A stretch of DNA of 64,000 bases from Aphidius gifuensis (taxonomy: Eukaryota > Arthropoda > Insecta > Hymenoptera > Braconidae), in assembly GCF_014905175.1 (NCBI RefSeq), contig NC_057789.1, positions 17,208,679 through 17,272,678 of the forward strand, given 5' to 3'. The notes under the pieces are model-generated. The model made no database searches and was not told where the DNA came from. It saw only the letters and a program-made list of their open reading frames with translations. The translations under genes and the position numbers were made by a program. Below are positions 54,370-64,000 of this stretch, in pieces. Position 1 is the first letter of the stretch; each line of letters starts with the position of its first letter.

Positions 54370-57300
54370 TGAGCAACAGCTGAGAATCAACACCATTACG
54401 GTAAATGGATAAATTGACTATTTTGCCTGCATTTTCGAACTGATAGAGTTTATTTTTTAGATACCACACTATATATTTTGTTGAGTTAATTTTTAATTTA
54501 CTGGAAATTGCTAATAAAACACTTAGAGAGTCGGAAAAGATACTGACATTACCTGGATCTTTTCTCTCGATTAAATTGAGACATTCCCCTATTGCCAAGG
54601 CTTCAGCTGTAAAAATAGCAGCTATATCGGATGATCTAAAATTATAGAGTGTATCATTGTTACCCATTGCTATCGAAAAGCCTACAAAATTCGCGCCTTC
54701 TGTTTTCGATCCGTCTGTATAAAAGGTTTTTGAATCAGTCAGGGTATGTTCAAATATTCGAGTAAATTCTGCATTCGGACAAGGCGATTTATCAATTGTT
54801 CTGCCTTGATCTGTAAAGACTCGGGCTTTGTAAAATAATCCGTAAAAATCTAAATCAAAGCACAAAGGCACTTCTGCCGCGTGTATTAGATGACTATATC
54901 TATCATGGTCTTTGAAACATTGGTAAATTACTGGCATACCGATTTGGTTAATATGTTTTGGGTTTCTGAGAGGGTTTTCAATGTTTTCTGAAAGTTCTGT
55001 GAGTAATGGAATAAGTTTGTGATTAGTATACGATAGGGTTCTAGATATGTAGCTTCTTCCCAAAAATTGGAATCTTAAACTTAAAGGTGGTTCTTTAGCT
55101 TCAGCTAGAATGATATTGGTGGGAGTACTCCTTCTGTATCCTAATGCTATTCTTAGGGCTTTGAATTGAATTCTATCTAGCCTGATTGCTTGTTGTTTAG
55201 TGAGCTTATGGAATAAAAAACCGCAATACTCGATTCTAGATCTAATTAAGGCTTTATATAGTCTGATCAAAACTATAGGGTCTGCCCCTTGCCAAGTGCT
55301 ACGAATACAACTTAATATTTTTAAAGGGTTCTGGCATTTTGCTTCAATACTAGATATTTGTTTTTCCCACTTAAAGTTGGAAGATAACCATAGACCGAGG
55401 AATTTTACTATTCTAGAAGAAGTTATTACATTACTGTCAAGATTAATGTCCCACAGACCTCCTTGACCACTACATTTATTAAATACCATGAAGATGCACT
55501 TGTTTGCAGCTAAGCTTAGTCCCTTTGTTTCCAAATAGCTATTTACGTTATTTGTATCTCTTTCTAAATTATTTATCCCGATTTGTGTGTTCTCATTTGA
55601 AGTATAAAGTCTGCAAACTCAAAAATTTTACATCCATGATTTATAATTTCTTTTATATTCAGATATAACGCATAAAGTAATGGACTAAGTACACTTTCTT
55701 GGGGAAAACCTTTACTCGTCCATCCTACTTCTTCGAAATCTCCATACTTAGCATGAAGTTTTCCGCTTGAGGTTAAATTGTATATAAATGATAGAAGGTT
55801 GCCTGGAAGACCTAGATTTTTTAAGTTATCAATAAGTAAATCCGGAAGAACGTTATCAGAAGCCCCTTTTATATCTAGAAACATTGCTGACACTTCATTC
55901 CCTTTTTCAAAGTCATTAAGGACATCTGTTGTTAATATTGATAGATTATCAGTGCAAGATCTATTTCTTCTAAATCCAAATTGAGAGTTATTGGGTGCAT
56001 TCCTTTAATAAAAATTTTTTTTTCGTTTTGCAATTTCGCCCTGTAATACCGACTAAAAACTAGAAACAGAAACAACGACAAAAGTGATAAATTTCTCTAT
56101 GCAATATTCCAGGCTTTACAGCACTTTACAGTTTACGATAATGTGTGGTACGAGCTATGTGAAATAATAAACAATCACAACAAGTCAATTTTCTATTTAT
56201 TTCAGTTTCATATAAACATTGAACAGTTATCCATCTAATAATTGGAAGCCAAAAAAAATAATGTCATGTGCCAGTACTGCCACTACAAGAAACAGCTTTT
56301 TCCTATAAAATTTTGGCCGGTATTACAGGGCGAAATTGCAAAACGAAAAAAAATTTTTTATTAAAGGAATGCACCTATTAAATTTCTTATGATGTTCAAG
56401 CCACCATGATAGTCTGAAATTAATAAGTTTTTCTAAAAGTTTACAAAGACAAGGAGCCAAGGAAATGGGTCTTACATTTTGACCATCACTCTTTGGAATA
56501 AAGAAGAGCCCATAGTTTCTCCATTCTGGTGGAAATTCCCTAGATCATAAAATATCATTGTAGAGTTCTAAGAGAGCTTTAATTGCGTTATCTGGAAGGT
56601 AGCTAATAGTTAAGTAATCTATCCCATCGAGACCTGGGCTTGATTTTAGTTTGAGATTATCGAGGGCATAATCGAATTCTACCATAGAATATGGCATATC
56701 AAGAAAACCGTCTTGATTTTGATGGTCAAAAAGCACATTATTTGATACCCACGGAGGACATAAATTTTCCATAATTAATTTTGCAGATTCAACTGCTGTT
56801 TGTTTGTATTCGTTACCAGTACTGCTTTGTGCGAATCTATTTTCAAAATTTTTATTTTTTTTCCAAATATAAGAGGGATCAGTAAATTTATTGAGGCTTT
56901 CTATGAACTTTTTGTAGCTGTCTTTTTTAGCATTCCGAGTCACTGTACGAGCTGTTGCTTGAGCTTTTTTATATTTAATGAAATTATCCCTAGTATAATT
57001 GTATTTTAGATTAAGTAAGGCTATTTTTCTTTTTTTGACAGCACTCTTACAATCATTGTTCCACCAAGAATTCCCTCCTTTGAATATTTTTGATTTTGTC
57101 CGCTGATCATTATTAGGGTAGTTATTTTTCCAACCTGGAGTACTTTCTTTGATACTTTTTTCTATCGTCTCTACAAACTTGTTATATCTTAGATGAATTG
57201 AATGGGATTCTTTATTTATGTTTTGGATATATTCGTTAAATTTTAGTTCGCTTACCCTTTGAAAAGTTTCCCAGTCTGTAGTTTTTCAATGGATTCGTTT

Positions 57301-58011
57301 AACACCCGTACCAAATTTTAATTTATCCGGTATCATATTTATCTTAATTCTTACTGGGTAATGATCACTTCCCCATGGATCAACACTTTTATCCCATTCG
57401 TCCCCAACGCTTAAGGCCGTGTTAGGATCGGAAAAGGATAAGTCAATAGCAGATTCAGTGCCATGAGCCTCATTGAAGTGTGTTTTTTCTCCGCTATTTA
57501 AAAGGATAATATCTAGATCTTCTACGACTTGTTTTATGTCTTTACCTTCACAGCCTCTTGTATCATCCGAACCCCACCAAACATGGTGAGCGTTGAAATC
57601 TCCACCTATTAAGAATTTCCCATCAAATTGAGAGAAAAATTTTTCCCAATCAACAAACTCCATCCTGGTATTCGGCGGTCTATAACAAGAAACGATGAGA
57701 GTTTTTTCACCTCTTATAAAAATTTCAATCCCACATACTTCGATTTTTCCCCCACAATTATAAATGTTATTTTTGATTCTATACTTTATACTATTTTTAA
57801 CAAAAATTGCCACCCCTCCTTTACCATCATTAAGTCTATCAGTTCTAACAATATCAAATCCCCTTAATGAAATATTATCACCTGGTTTGAGCCATGTTTC
57901 TTGAATCAGTAGTAAATCGACTTCCTCCACACGATGTTGAAGCTCAGCTAACTTTCTCTTGATGCTACGGCAGTTCCATTGAATTATTGTACATGAAGAT
58001 TGGCTAGCCAT
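54370..58011 (-). pseudogene. Retrotransposon ORF2, 5' part: endonuclease, RT, RNase H
   Basis: Starts MASQSSCTIIQWNCRSIKRK. Endonuclease motifs: N in WNCRSI, QETW, GGDFNAHH, SDH (about 58011-57290), all present. After a frameshift the linker and RT follow: SSPGLDGI, QFGFRRNRSCTDNLS (after the 384-bp MITE), SVLSPLLYALYLN. The catalytic FADD box reads FADF, so RT would be inactive even in frame. The RNase H region (55534-54370) has FYTDGSK, TAEALAI and SDSL, giving three of the acidic residues. Stops and shifts occur at about 57290, 56545 and 55573. Continues at 50650. Confidence 0.85.
55993..56376. mobile_element. GGGTGCATTCC-family MITE inside the RT domain
   Basis: 384 bp, sibling of 20125-20500. 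ATT on each side (55990-55992, 56377-56379). Removing it joins WLEHHKKFN to NSQFGFRRNRSC in one frame, restoring the RT coding order. Confidence 0.92.
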
Positions 58012-59708
58012 TGTTGTTATGACTTGAAGGATACATTCGTCTTTCAATTATTGGCATTAGCTCCATCAGTAGTTCTTTTGGTTTATCAATTTGGCATACG
58101 GCATTGACCATATACCTTAAGATTTGATCAACTTCAAGGTCAGTTCCTTGTGTGGTTTCTTCGATTCCACTATGTTGTTGACTTTGAGCAATAGTTTTTT
58201 GGCTAAATGATCTATTATAAGTTAGTTGGGAGTAATTTGCACTGTTGTTTGTTTTATCTTCTATTACATTTGGTTTTTTATTTTGAACGGCAACTTCCCA
58301 ACTTTTTTGGACTTTAGCTTGCGAGTTTTGCGTTGGTTTATCCCAGTCTTTGGGTATTTCATTATTGCTTTTGGTTGGTAAGTAAGGAAATTCTTTTTTA
58401 TTATTACTATTATTTTTGATAACGTTATTCCATGCTTCCACCATTTTTGGACTTTTATTTGGTGTTTTCCAGCCATTAATAATTCTCTTTGCTTGGATAT
58501 ATCCAACATTTTCCATAGCCATGATTCTGTTTAGATTTCTTGCTGATTTGAATACTTTACACTTGGTGTACCAAGCCTTATGATTCTCTCCACAGTTTAA
58601 ACATTTTGGATTGCACTCTTGATCATCTGGATGCTTAGGTTATCCACATATCAGACAGGTCACCTTGACAACCTTGTGCGAAATGTCCAAAGCGTCCACA
58701 TTTATAGCATTGTTTCACATTTGGTATAAAAGTATCGACTGGAATCCTCATCCTTCTATAGTATACATATTCTGGTAGGTCTTGGTTTCTAAATACCAAA
58801 CATACAGCTCTTGAATCTTTTTTTACCATCTTTTGTGTGGTTTCATCTTTAACTTTCATTTTTAAGCGAAAAGCATCGACTACTGTAGGATTTGATTCAT
58901 TTTCGTTAATTTCTTCTATAATTTCATTGGTATTAAATTCTTCTGGAACGTTTTTAATTACCCCTTTTCTTAATAAAATAAATCTTGGTATATAAGTTTG
59001 GAATCCTTTGTTTTTAATCTCTTCATGGTCAACAAGCTTGTTTGCTTCTTCCCATGATTTAAATTTAATTTCCCAACAATATTTAGAGTACGGCTCGACA
59101 CCGTTGTAATCTACTTTCCCATCTATAAGTACTTGCATGATATCAAACGGTCCCCATATTTTCTTTCTTTTTTTATTTGGCTGGTCCCCTTCTACTGGTT
59201 TCAAAACTTTCATGCTTACAGTGTATGGGCGTTCGTCTTTTTCTGTATATTTTATAGGCACTAAGGTTTTATTATTATTATTGTTGCTGTTGCTGATTTG
59301 GGTATTCTTGTTCTCATTAATGTTGCTATTAGATCCTGATTTAATTTTTTTCTTTGCTTCTAATTCGTTTAAGCTTTGTGAATATCTATGTTCATTATTG
59401 ACATTATCAAGTATTACCTGTTCAATGTTAATTGGGCTGCCTGGTCGCTTCTTTGACGTGCCAGAGTAGTTTCCATAGCCTGAATTTCCTGTCGATGGAT
59501 ATGGATTTTCCATATCAACATCATTTGCATCACTATTATTGATGATTTCACAATTACCACTCACTTCATTAATAACTTTCTTTGTTATTAATGGTTGCAC
59601 TATTTTTTTATTATTTTTATTCACAGTTATTGTTTTTTTAACACTGTTAGCCCCTGTCACTGGCGTGATGGGGTTATGGCTTGGGTTGTTTGTTGTTGTT
59701 TTCCCCAT
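58004..59708 (-). pseudogene. Retrotransposon ORF1 (gag-like, CCHC)
   Basis: RNA-binding nucleocapsid-like protein. The start is ATG at 59706-59708 (MGKTTTNNPSHNPITPV). Low-complexity Asn/Lys-rich N-terminus, then a globular middle and the knuckles CYKCGRFGHFAQGC, CLICG..KHPDDQEC and CLNCGENHKAWYTKC, the last followed by NLNRIMAMENVGYIQAKRII. A frameshift near 58655-58670 and an in-frame TAA next to the second knuckle (about 58638) break it, so about 367 codons are open, then a second open piece from 58522. It ends at TAG 58006-58004. Confidence 0.85.
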
Positions 59709-59879
59709 TTTGGGGGAATTATAAACAAAAACACTCAATACACTGGTTTATTTGCGGGATGCCCCGTCTTAACACCTGAGGGATTCTCACCCTACTTTGT
59801 TTTGTAAGTTAATTATTAATGATTTTTATTAATTTTTAACAAAGGACTGTTTACATCCGTCCCCTACCGTATACACACT

Positions 59880-59906
59880 CTTTTTTTTTTTTTTTTTTTT
59901 TTTTTT
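59880..59906. repeat. T-tract of about 26 bp
   Basis: Interrupted only by an A near its end; lies upstream (on the minus strand) of retrotransposon ORF1, with TATACACACTC directly repeated on both sides (about 59869 and 59918). The 5' end of the retrotransposon may be near here. Confidence 0.8.
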
Positions 59907-59997
59907 ATTTTTTTGTATATACACACTCTAAAATTACTGAGCATACCGTGACATCTACCGTTTACACAAATAAGTCGACTTATGGTAACGAATTCAG

Positions 59998-60261
59998 GAA
60001 TGCTATTCTTGGTCCCGTATTGCGCAATAACGATTCGGCGACAAGATATGTTTGTCGCGATAGAAAAATATGAAGGTGCTTGTTGTTGCTTTCATGTAAA
60101 TTATACCTTATTTTTGCATTTGCATACGACTATGGCAGCTTCCCATGTGAGCAACAACAAGCGCCTTCATATTTTTCTATCGCGACAAACATTTCTTGTC
60201 GGTGAATCGTTATTGCGGGACCCGCAATAACTCCCGCAATACAGGACCAAGAATAGCACTC
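59998..60261. mobile_element. MITE, GAATGCTATTCTTGGTCC ends, TSD CAG
   Basis: 264 bp, arms with GCAATAACGATTC, GTCGCGATAGAAAAATATGA inverted. CAG at 59995-59997 and 60262-60264. 3-bp CWG target as in several other families in this window. Confidence 0.9.
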
Positions 60262-60264
60262 CAG

Positions 60265-60817
60265 GTAGTTATTTAACTAGAAGCTAAATTTTTTTCAACT
60301 ATATACTAGTTAACTATAACTATGGGCTGGTTTTGTAATCTACAGTTACAGTTAACTAGTAGTTAAAATATTTAACTACTAGATTGTTAACTAGTGATTA
60401 ACTTTTTATCGGCTGCTTTATCATATTGATACAAATCTTACATCTAGATGTCAGGACGTCGTCTTCAAAAATAGAGTCGATAAAACATAAGGAAAGACTT
60501 TTGGAGGTTATAAGATTGTTTATATATTTTATGATTTATTTATTATTTGATATCAACAATTATTCAACTGCGTTGGTGTTGTTGTTGTTGTAATTGATCA
60601 TTATTGGTTCCAATTATTTATTAATTGATCATGTGATGATTTTTTTATTTCGAATATCATAATATATGGATTGTGTTCGTATTTGAAAAATTACTTGAAC
60701 GTACTGATAAATTATCAAATGTATAATATTGTCCAGCTGTTACTTGTGCAACAGCAATATAATGACCACAATTAAGAGATGGTCCCATGTGTTACAATCG
60801 ACATTAATTTATAATTT
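60265..60817. other. AT-rich spacer with TAGTTAACTA words
   Basis: 60270-60420 has clustered direct and inverted TTAACTAGTAG words, including a near-perfect palindrome around 60347-60373. The rest shows nothing recognisable. Confidence 0.45.
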
Positions 60818-62247
60818 CCCTAGCGAAAATGCTGACAGTCGGTTTGTGCACTGATCTCATACAAAAACGACACAAAACCGACACATGACTATAAGAATTT
60901 CTGAGTCACAAAAAAGAATAGGAAGAAGCATTTAAAAAATAAAATTTTATGTCTAAAAATTTCTAAATAATATTCTCACAATTTAAAACACATTAGAATT
61001 TTTTTAAAATAATTTTTTTATTGAAAAAACTCAATTCTGTTTATGTATTAAAATTGAGGTTAGCTGTCAGATACAATTCTCACACAATTCCGACAGACGT
61101 ACGACAGTATATTTTTATTTTGTATTTTTCAATATAAAAAATCATTTTATTAATAAAAATTTTTGTTCAATAATAAAGTTATAATATCTTTTGATAATTT
61201 TAGATATATCAGAATTTTTCAAAATTATTTTATTAAAAAATTATCATTTTTTGGTTTTTTTTTATTGCAAATTCTCACAGACGTTTCTCTTTTTTTTTTT
61301 TTGTCAAAATTTATTTACAAAAAAAATCTAATATGCCTAAAATAGGGGAGCCCTGGTGTGCCACCTTTGTGTGTGATTGTTTTACACACAAAACCTCCAA
61401 TATTCCGTGTGTTGTGCACGCACACACCACAAACTTGATAATTTTTCAAATTTGTTTGCAAATTTTACACAAATGTTATAAATGTACGTCACAGAGTCCA
61501 TTTTTATTTTTAATTACATTTTATTTACATGTCATATTGTTTTATTTACATGCGCCATGTCCCATTTTGTCTTCAATAATTTTATGTATAGGTATTAATT
61601 AATAAATTATATTAATAATAATTATTATATAATTAATTTATTGAAAGAATAGGTATACATATAAAAGTTGAATAAAGTTGAACAAATACTATTAAAATAT
61701 ACTGTCATTTTTAGCTATTGAGTTGCTACGAATTTGCTATTGATCTGCCGTTGACTTGCTATTGACTAGATGTTGGACGAATTTATACGAAAAAAAAATT
61801 GTTTTTTATTTAAATTTTATGTATTGTTGTCAAAAACTTTTAAAAAAACAATATAATAAACAATATAATAGCAATTGCTATTAACTAGCTATTGACTAGC
61901 TATTGAGTGGATGTTTCATGTCATTTTATTCTCGCGGTAAGTTTCCATAAATTACCAAAACTCCGATAACAACGAATGACAGCTCGGACATAACCTAAAA
62001 AAATTTAACATCATTCTTTGCTATCATTATTGAGAAATGACATCGAATCACGCTCTAATAATGTGATAGATACATTGTTAATTTTTTCCTTAATTTATGT
62101 AGATCAATTTAATATGTTTAGTAAAATGCGGGGCCTTTGTAATCCATAATTCTTTTCGCTATTGACTTGCTATTAATCTGCTATTGAGTAAGCACCCATT
62201 TCATTAACAAGTCGCAATTAAGCTGTTGATGAGTGTTCCGCTAAGGG
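60818..62247. mobile_element. CCCTAGCGAAAATG element with cryptic CTATTGACTTG repeats
   Basis: Left end CCCTAGCGAAAATGCTGACA; right end GTTCCGCTAAGGG. The left body has repeated TCTCACA / CGACAGACGTACGACAG words; the right body (61715-62240) has TTGCTATTGATCTGCTATTG words. Related by termini to 25268-26609 and 48280. TSD not seen. Confidence 0.6.
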
Positions 62248-62254
62248 CGCGTAC

Positions 62255-63760
62255 CCCTAACGAAAATGGCGACACCGATCCAACAGTCGGTTTGTCCACT
62301 GATCTCATACAAAAACGACACAAAACCGACACACGACTATAAGAATTTCTAAGTCACAAAAATAAATAGTAAGAAGCATTTAAAAAATAAAATGTTATGT
62401 CTAAAAATTTCTAAATAATATTCTCACAATTTCAGACACATTAGAATTTTTTTTAAATAATTTTTTTATTGAAAAAACTCATGTTTGTTTATGTACTAAA
62501 AGTGAGGTTAGCTATCAGAATCATCTGTACACGACTGTGAGATTTTACAATTCTCACACAATTCTGACACACGACTGTGAGAATTGTAAATCCGACACAA
62601 TTCCGAAACAAATTCGACAGACGTGCGACAGTATATTTTTATTTTGTATTTAATATAAAAAAAAGCATTTTATTAATAAAAATTTTTGTTCAATATTAAA
62701 GTTATAATATTTTAATAATTTTAGGCATATGAGATTTTTTTTTTTTGAATAAATTTTGACAAAAAAAATAATTGGAATCGTCTGTGAGAATTTGCGATTT
62801 GCAAAAATTTTTGTTTAATAATAAAATTATAATCTTTTAATAATTATAGGCACATTAGATTTTTTTAAAATTATTTTATTAGAAAATCATCATTTTTTAG
62901 TTTTTTTATGAGGTTAAAATCGGTTTTTTTTTAAATACTTTTTTTTCAAAACGAATACATTTAATCAGTTTCCCATGTATCTGGTATTTTTGTAACCCGA
63001 ATGTAATTTGTAATGAAACCATATATTTGGTTTCCCATGTTTCCAATTATTTTTTTTGTCAAAATTTATTCAAAAAAAAAAAATTTAATATGCTTAAAAT
63101 TATTAAAATATTATAACTTTAATATTGCACGTACGAAAATTTCCTATAAGGGTCACTTATAGGAATGTCCTTTAGGGAAAACCTGTAGGAAGTCCTACAA
63201 GATTTTGGCCGCGATGCTTACAGGAAATATTAAATGAGAGGATCACTTTTCGTGTAGGAAAACTTATAGGATAGTCTAATAAGAAATTTATAAATTTTTG
63301 AAACATATAGGAAGTCTTATAGGGCAGTCTGATAGGAAATTTATGTAATTTTAAATCATATAGGATTTTTATATATCATGTAAGTCTTACAGGAATGCTG
63401 TGATAAATGATGCCTATAAGAATAACGTAATAATATTTTTTAACGTTTATCCTATAAGAACGACAAGAAAATATATCCAATGGGAATAAATAAACATACA
63501 ACTACTTTATAGGAATACTTTGCAAATATATTCTGTAGGAATTACGAGGTCATACATCTTGAACTTATCCTACAGGACCGAATATGTGAATTAATTACCT
63601 AGAGGAATAAAATAAAGTCTTACAGGAATTTTACGATTATATTTAGCCTAAATAATTTCTAAAAATTTTTCAATCAGGAAAATATTCTCAAATAATGAAA
63701 AAATATAAATAAAATGAGTACAAATAAAAAAATTTATAGTATTAGAAAAAAAATTTTTTT
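62255..63760. mobile_element. Second CCCTAACGAAAATGG copy, right end not found
   Basis: 62255-62700 closely repeats 60818-61150 (CAGTCGGTTTGT, CTGATCTCATACAAAAACGA, AATATTCTCACAATTT). It then runs into AT-rich DNA and, from 63130 to 63630, degenerate TATAGGAA / CCTACAGGA words. The terminus is lost or beyond recognition. Confidence 0.6.
63130..63630. repeat. Cryptic repeat of TATAGGAA / TCCTACAGG words
   Basis: About 20 degenerate copies of TTATAGGAA, CTGTAGGAA and ACAGGAAT with no fixed period, similar in style to the cryptic subterminal repeats of the CCCTRGCG family. Confidence 0.65.
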
Positions 63761-63867
63761 TTTTTTTTTTATTTGTTTAATCAATTTATAATATTAATTT
63801 GAATATAAAATAAATCTAATGACGGAAAAAAAAAAAAAAAAAAAAGATTTAAAGTCTTGCACAAAAA

Positions 63868-63989
63868 TTATTGTCGACCATTATTAGCAATTCTACGGTT
63901 GTTTCTAGTTGAATTGTTACAGGCATATGTTATTCCACTTGTAACGGACGACTTTCGTGCTCCTGGTTCAACATGAGTAATGACATATT
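63868..63989 (-). CDS. Last exon of an unidentified gene entering from the right edge
   Basis: After a polypyrimidine acceptor (TTTTTTTTTAG, 64000-63990) the minus strand is open for 40 codons to TAA at 63870-63868: YVITHVEPGARKSSVTSG, then ITYACNNSTRNNRRIANNGR. Codon use looks coding and the composition differs from the repeats around it. Basic, Asn/Arg-rich tail. I do not recognise the protein; the rest lies outside the window. Confidence 0.5.
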
Positions 63990-64000
63990 CTAAAAAAAAA

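Larger units (their letters stand above)
50198..59708 (-). mobile_element. Non-LTR retrotransposon (I/LOA-like group, with RNase H), decayed and interrupted
   Basis: Order on the minus strand: ORF1 with CCHC knuckles (59708-58004), ORF2 with APE-type endonuclease, reverse transcriptase, RNase H and a C-terminal cysteine motif (58011-50198). ORF2 starts at an ATG that overlaps the ORF1 stop by eight bases, a layout seen in I/LOA/R1-type elements. Two DNA elements interrupt it (55993-56376, 50657-54363). The clade is inferred from domain order, not from a tree. UTR limits were not determined. Confidence 0.85.

Noticed and set aside
59137..59469. Plus-strand open frame rich in Leu/Phe opposite ORF1
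   Set aside because: Shadow of the Asn/Lys-rich ORF1; no independent signal.
1..64000. tRNA, rRNA or other structured RNA genes
   Set aside because: No cloverleaf with matching acceptor stem or conserved rRNA blocks was noticed; the hairpins seen belong to TIR elements.

Overview
This window looks like AT-rich nuclear DNA from an insect. I would guess a parasitoid hymenopteran, but that is inference from gene structure (small introns with GT..AG borders), base composition and repeat load; nothing in the sequence fixes the species. Only three intact, spliced, single-copy host genes are visible, all on the minus strand: a CLIP-170/CLIP-190 microtubule plus-end protein (7441-14232, last exon or exons not found), the ubiquinone-pathway prenyltransferase COQ2 (34500-36008) and the mitochondrial pentatricopeptide protein PTCD2 (40047-41698). 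A last exon of an unidentified minus-strand gene enters at the right edge (63868-63989).

Almost everything else is transposon-derived. Left to right: a hairpin satellite array (1-2640) and a 123-bp tandem repeat (3059-3800); two hAT-type foldback elements with perfect 8-bp target-site duplications (TSDs); CLIP; a nested stack at 14.5-19.2 kb whose core is a 2.8-kb palindromic hAT carrying fragments of an AFG1L-type ATPase gene in both arms; a second stack at 19.2-24.7 kb that includes a long-TIR element with two unidentified convergent spliced genes; a Mutator-like palindrome (24899-27685); further hAT elements; a CTTAGCTAG minisatellite (31656-32282); COQ2; a 2.9-kb inverted-repeat element with a decayed RING/PEX12-like gene; PTCD2; a run of hAT elements (41.8-46.2 kb); decayed fragments of a cytochrome b5 reductase gene and a USP36-type deubiquitinase gene; and a decayed non-LTR retrotransposon (about 50.2-59.7 kb, minus strand) with ORF1 (CCHC), endonuclease, RT and RNase H regions.

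The retrotransposon gives a readable insertion history. A 3.7-kb long-TIR element flanked by CAATTG (Polinton/Maverick-like by TSD length and AG..CT ends, but with no genes) sits in its RNase H region. That element was then hit by three further DNA elements, and because its two arms are inverted copies, each arm shows the empty site for insertions in the other.

The least ordinary observations are: (1) three micro-insertions of 24, 30 and 35 bp, each a bare TIR-TIR palindrome flanked by a perfect 8-bp TSD; (2) non-autonomous elements and repeat-rich stretches holding intron-containing fragments of different host genes (AFG1L, CYB5R, USP36, perhaps PEX12), which means DNA-level capture; (3) one hairpin satellite (core GTAGCTAAGGA) found both as a free array and as the filler inside several unrelated elements. 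No intact transposase was seen, so all the DNA elements here appear non-autonomous.
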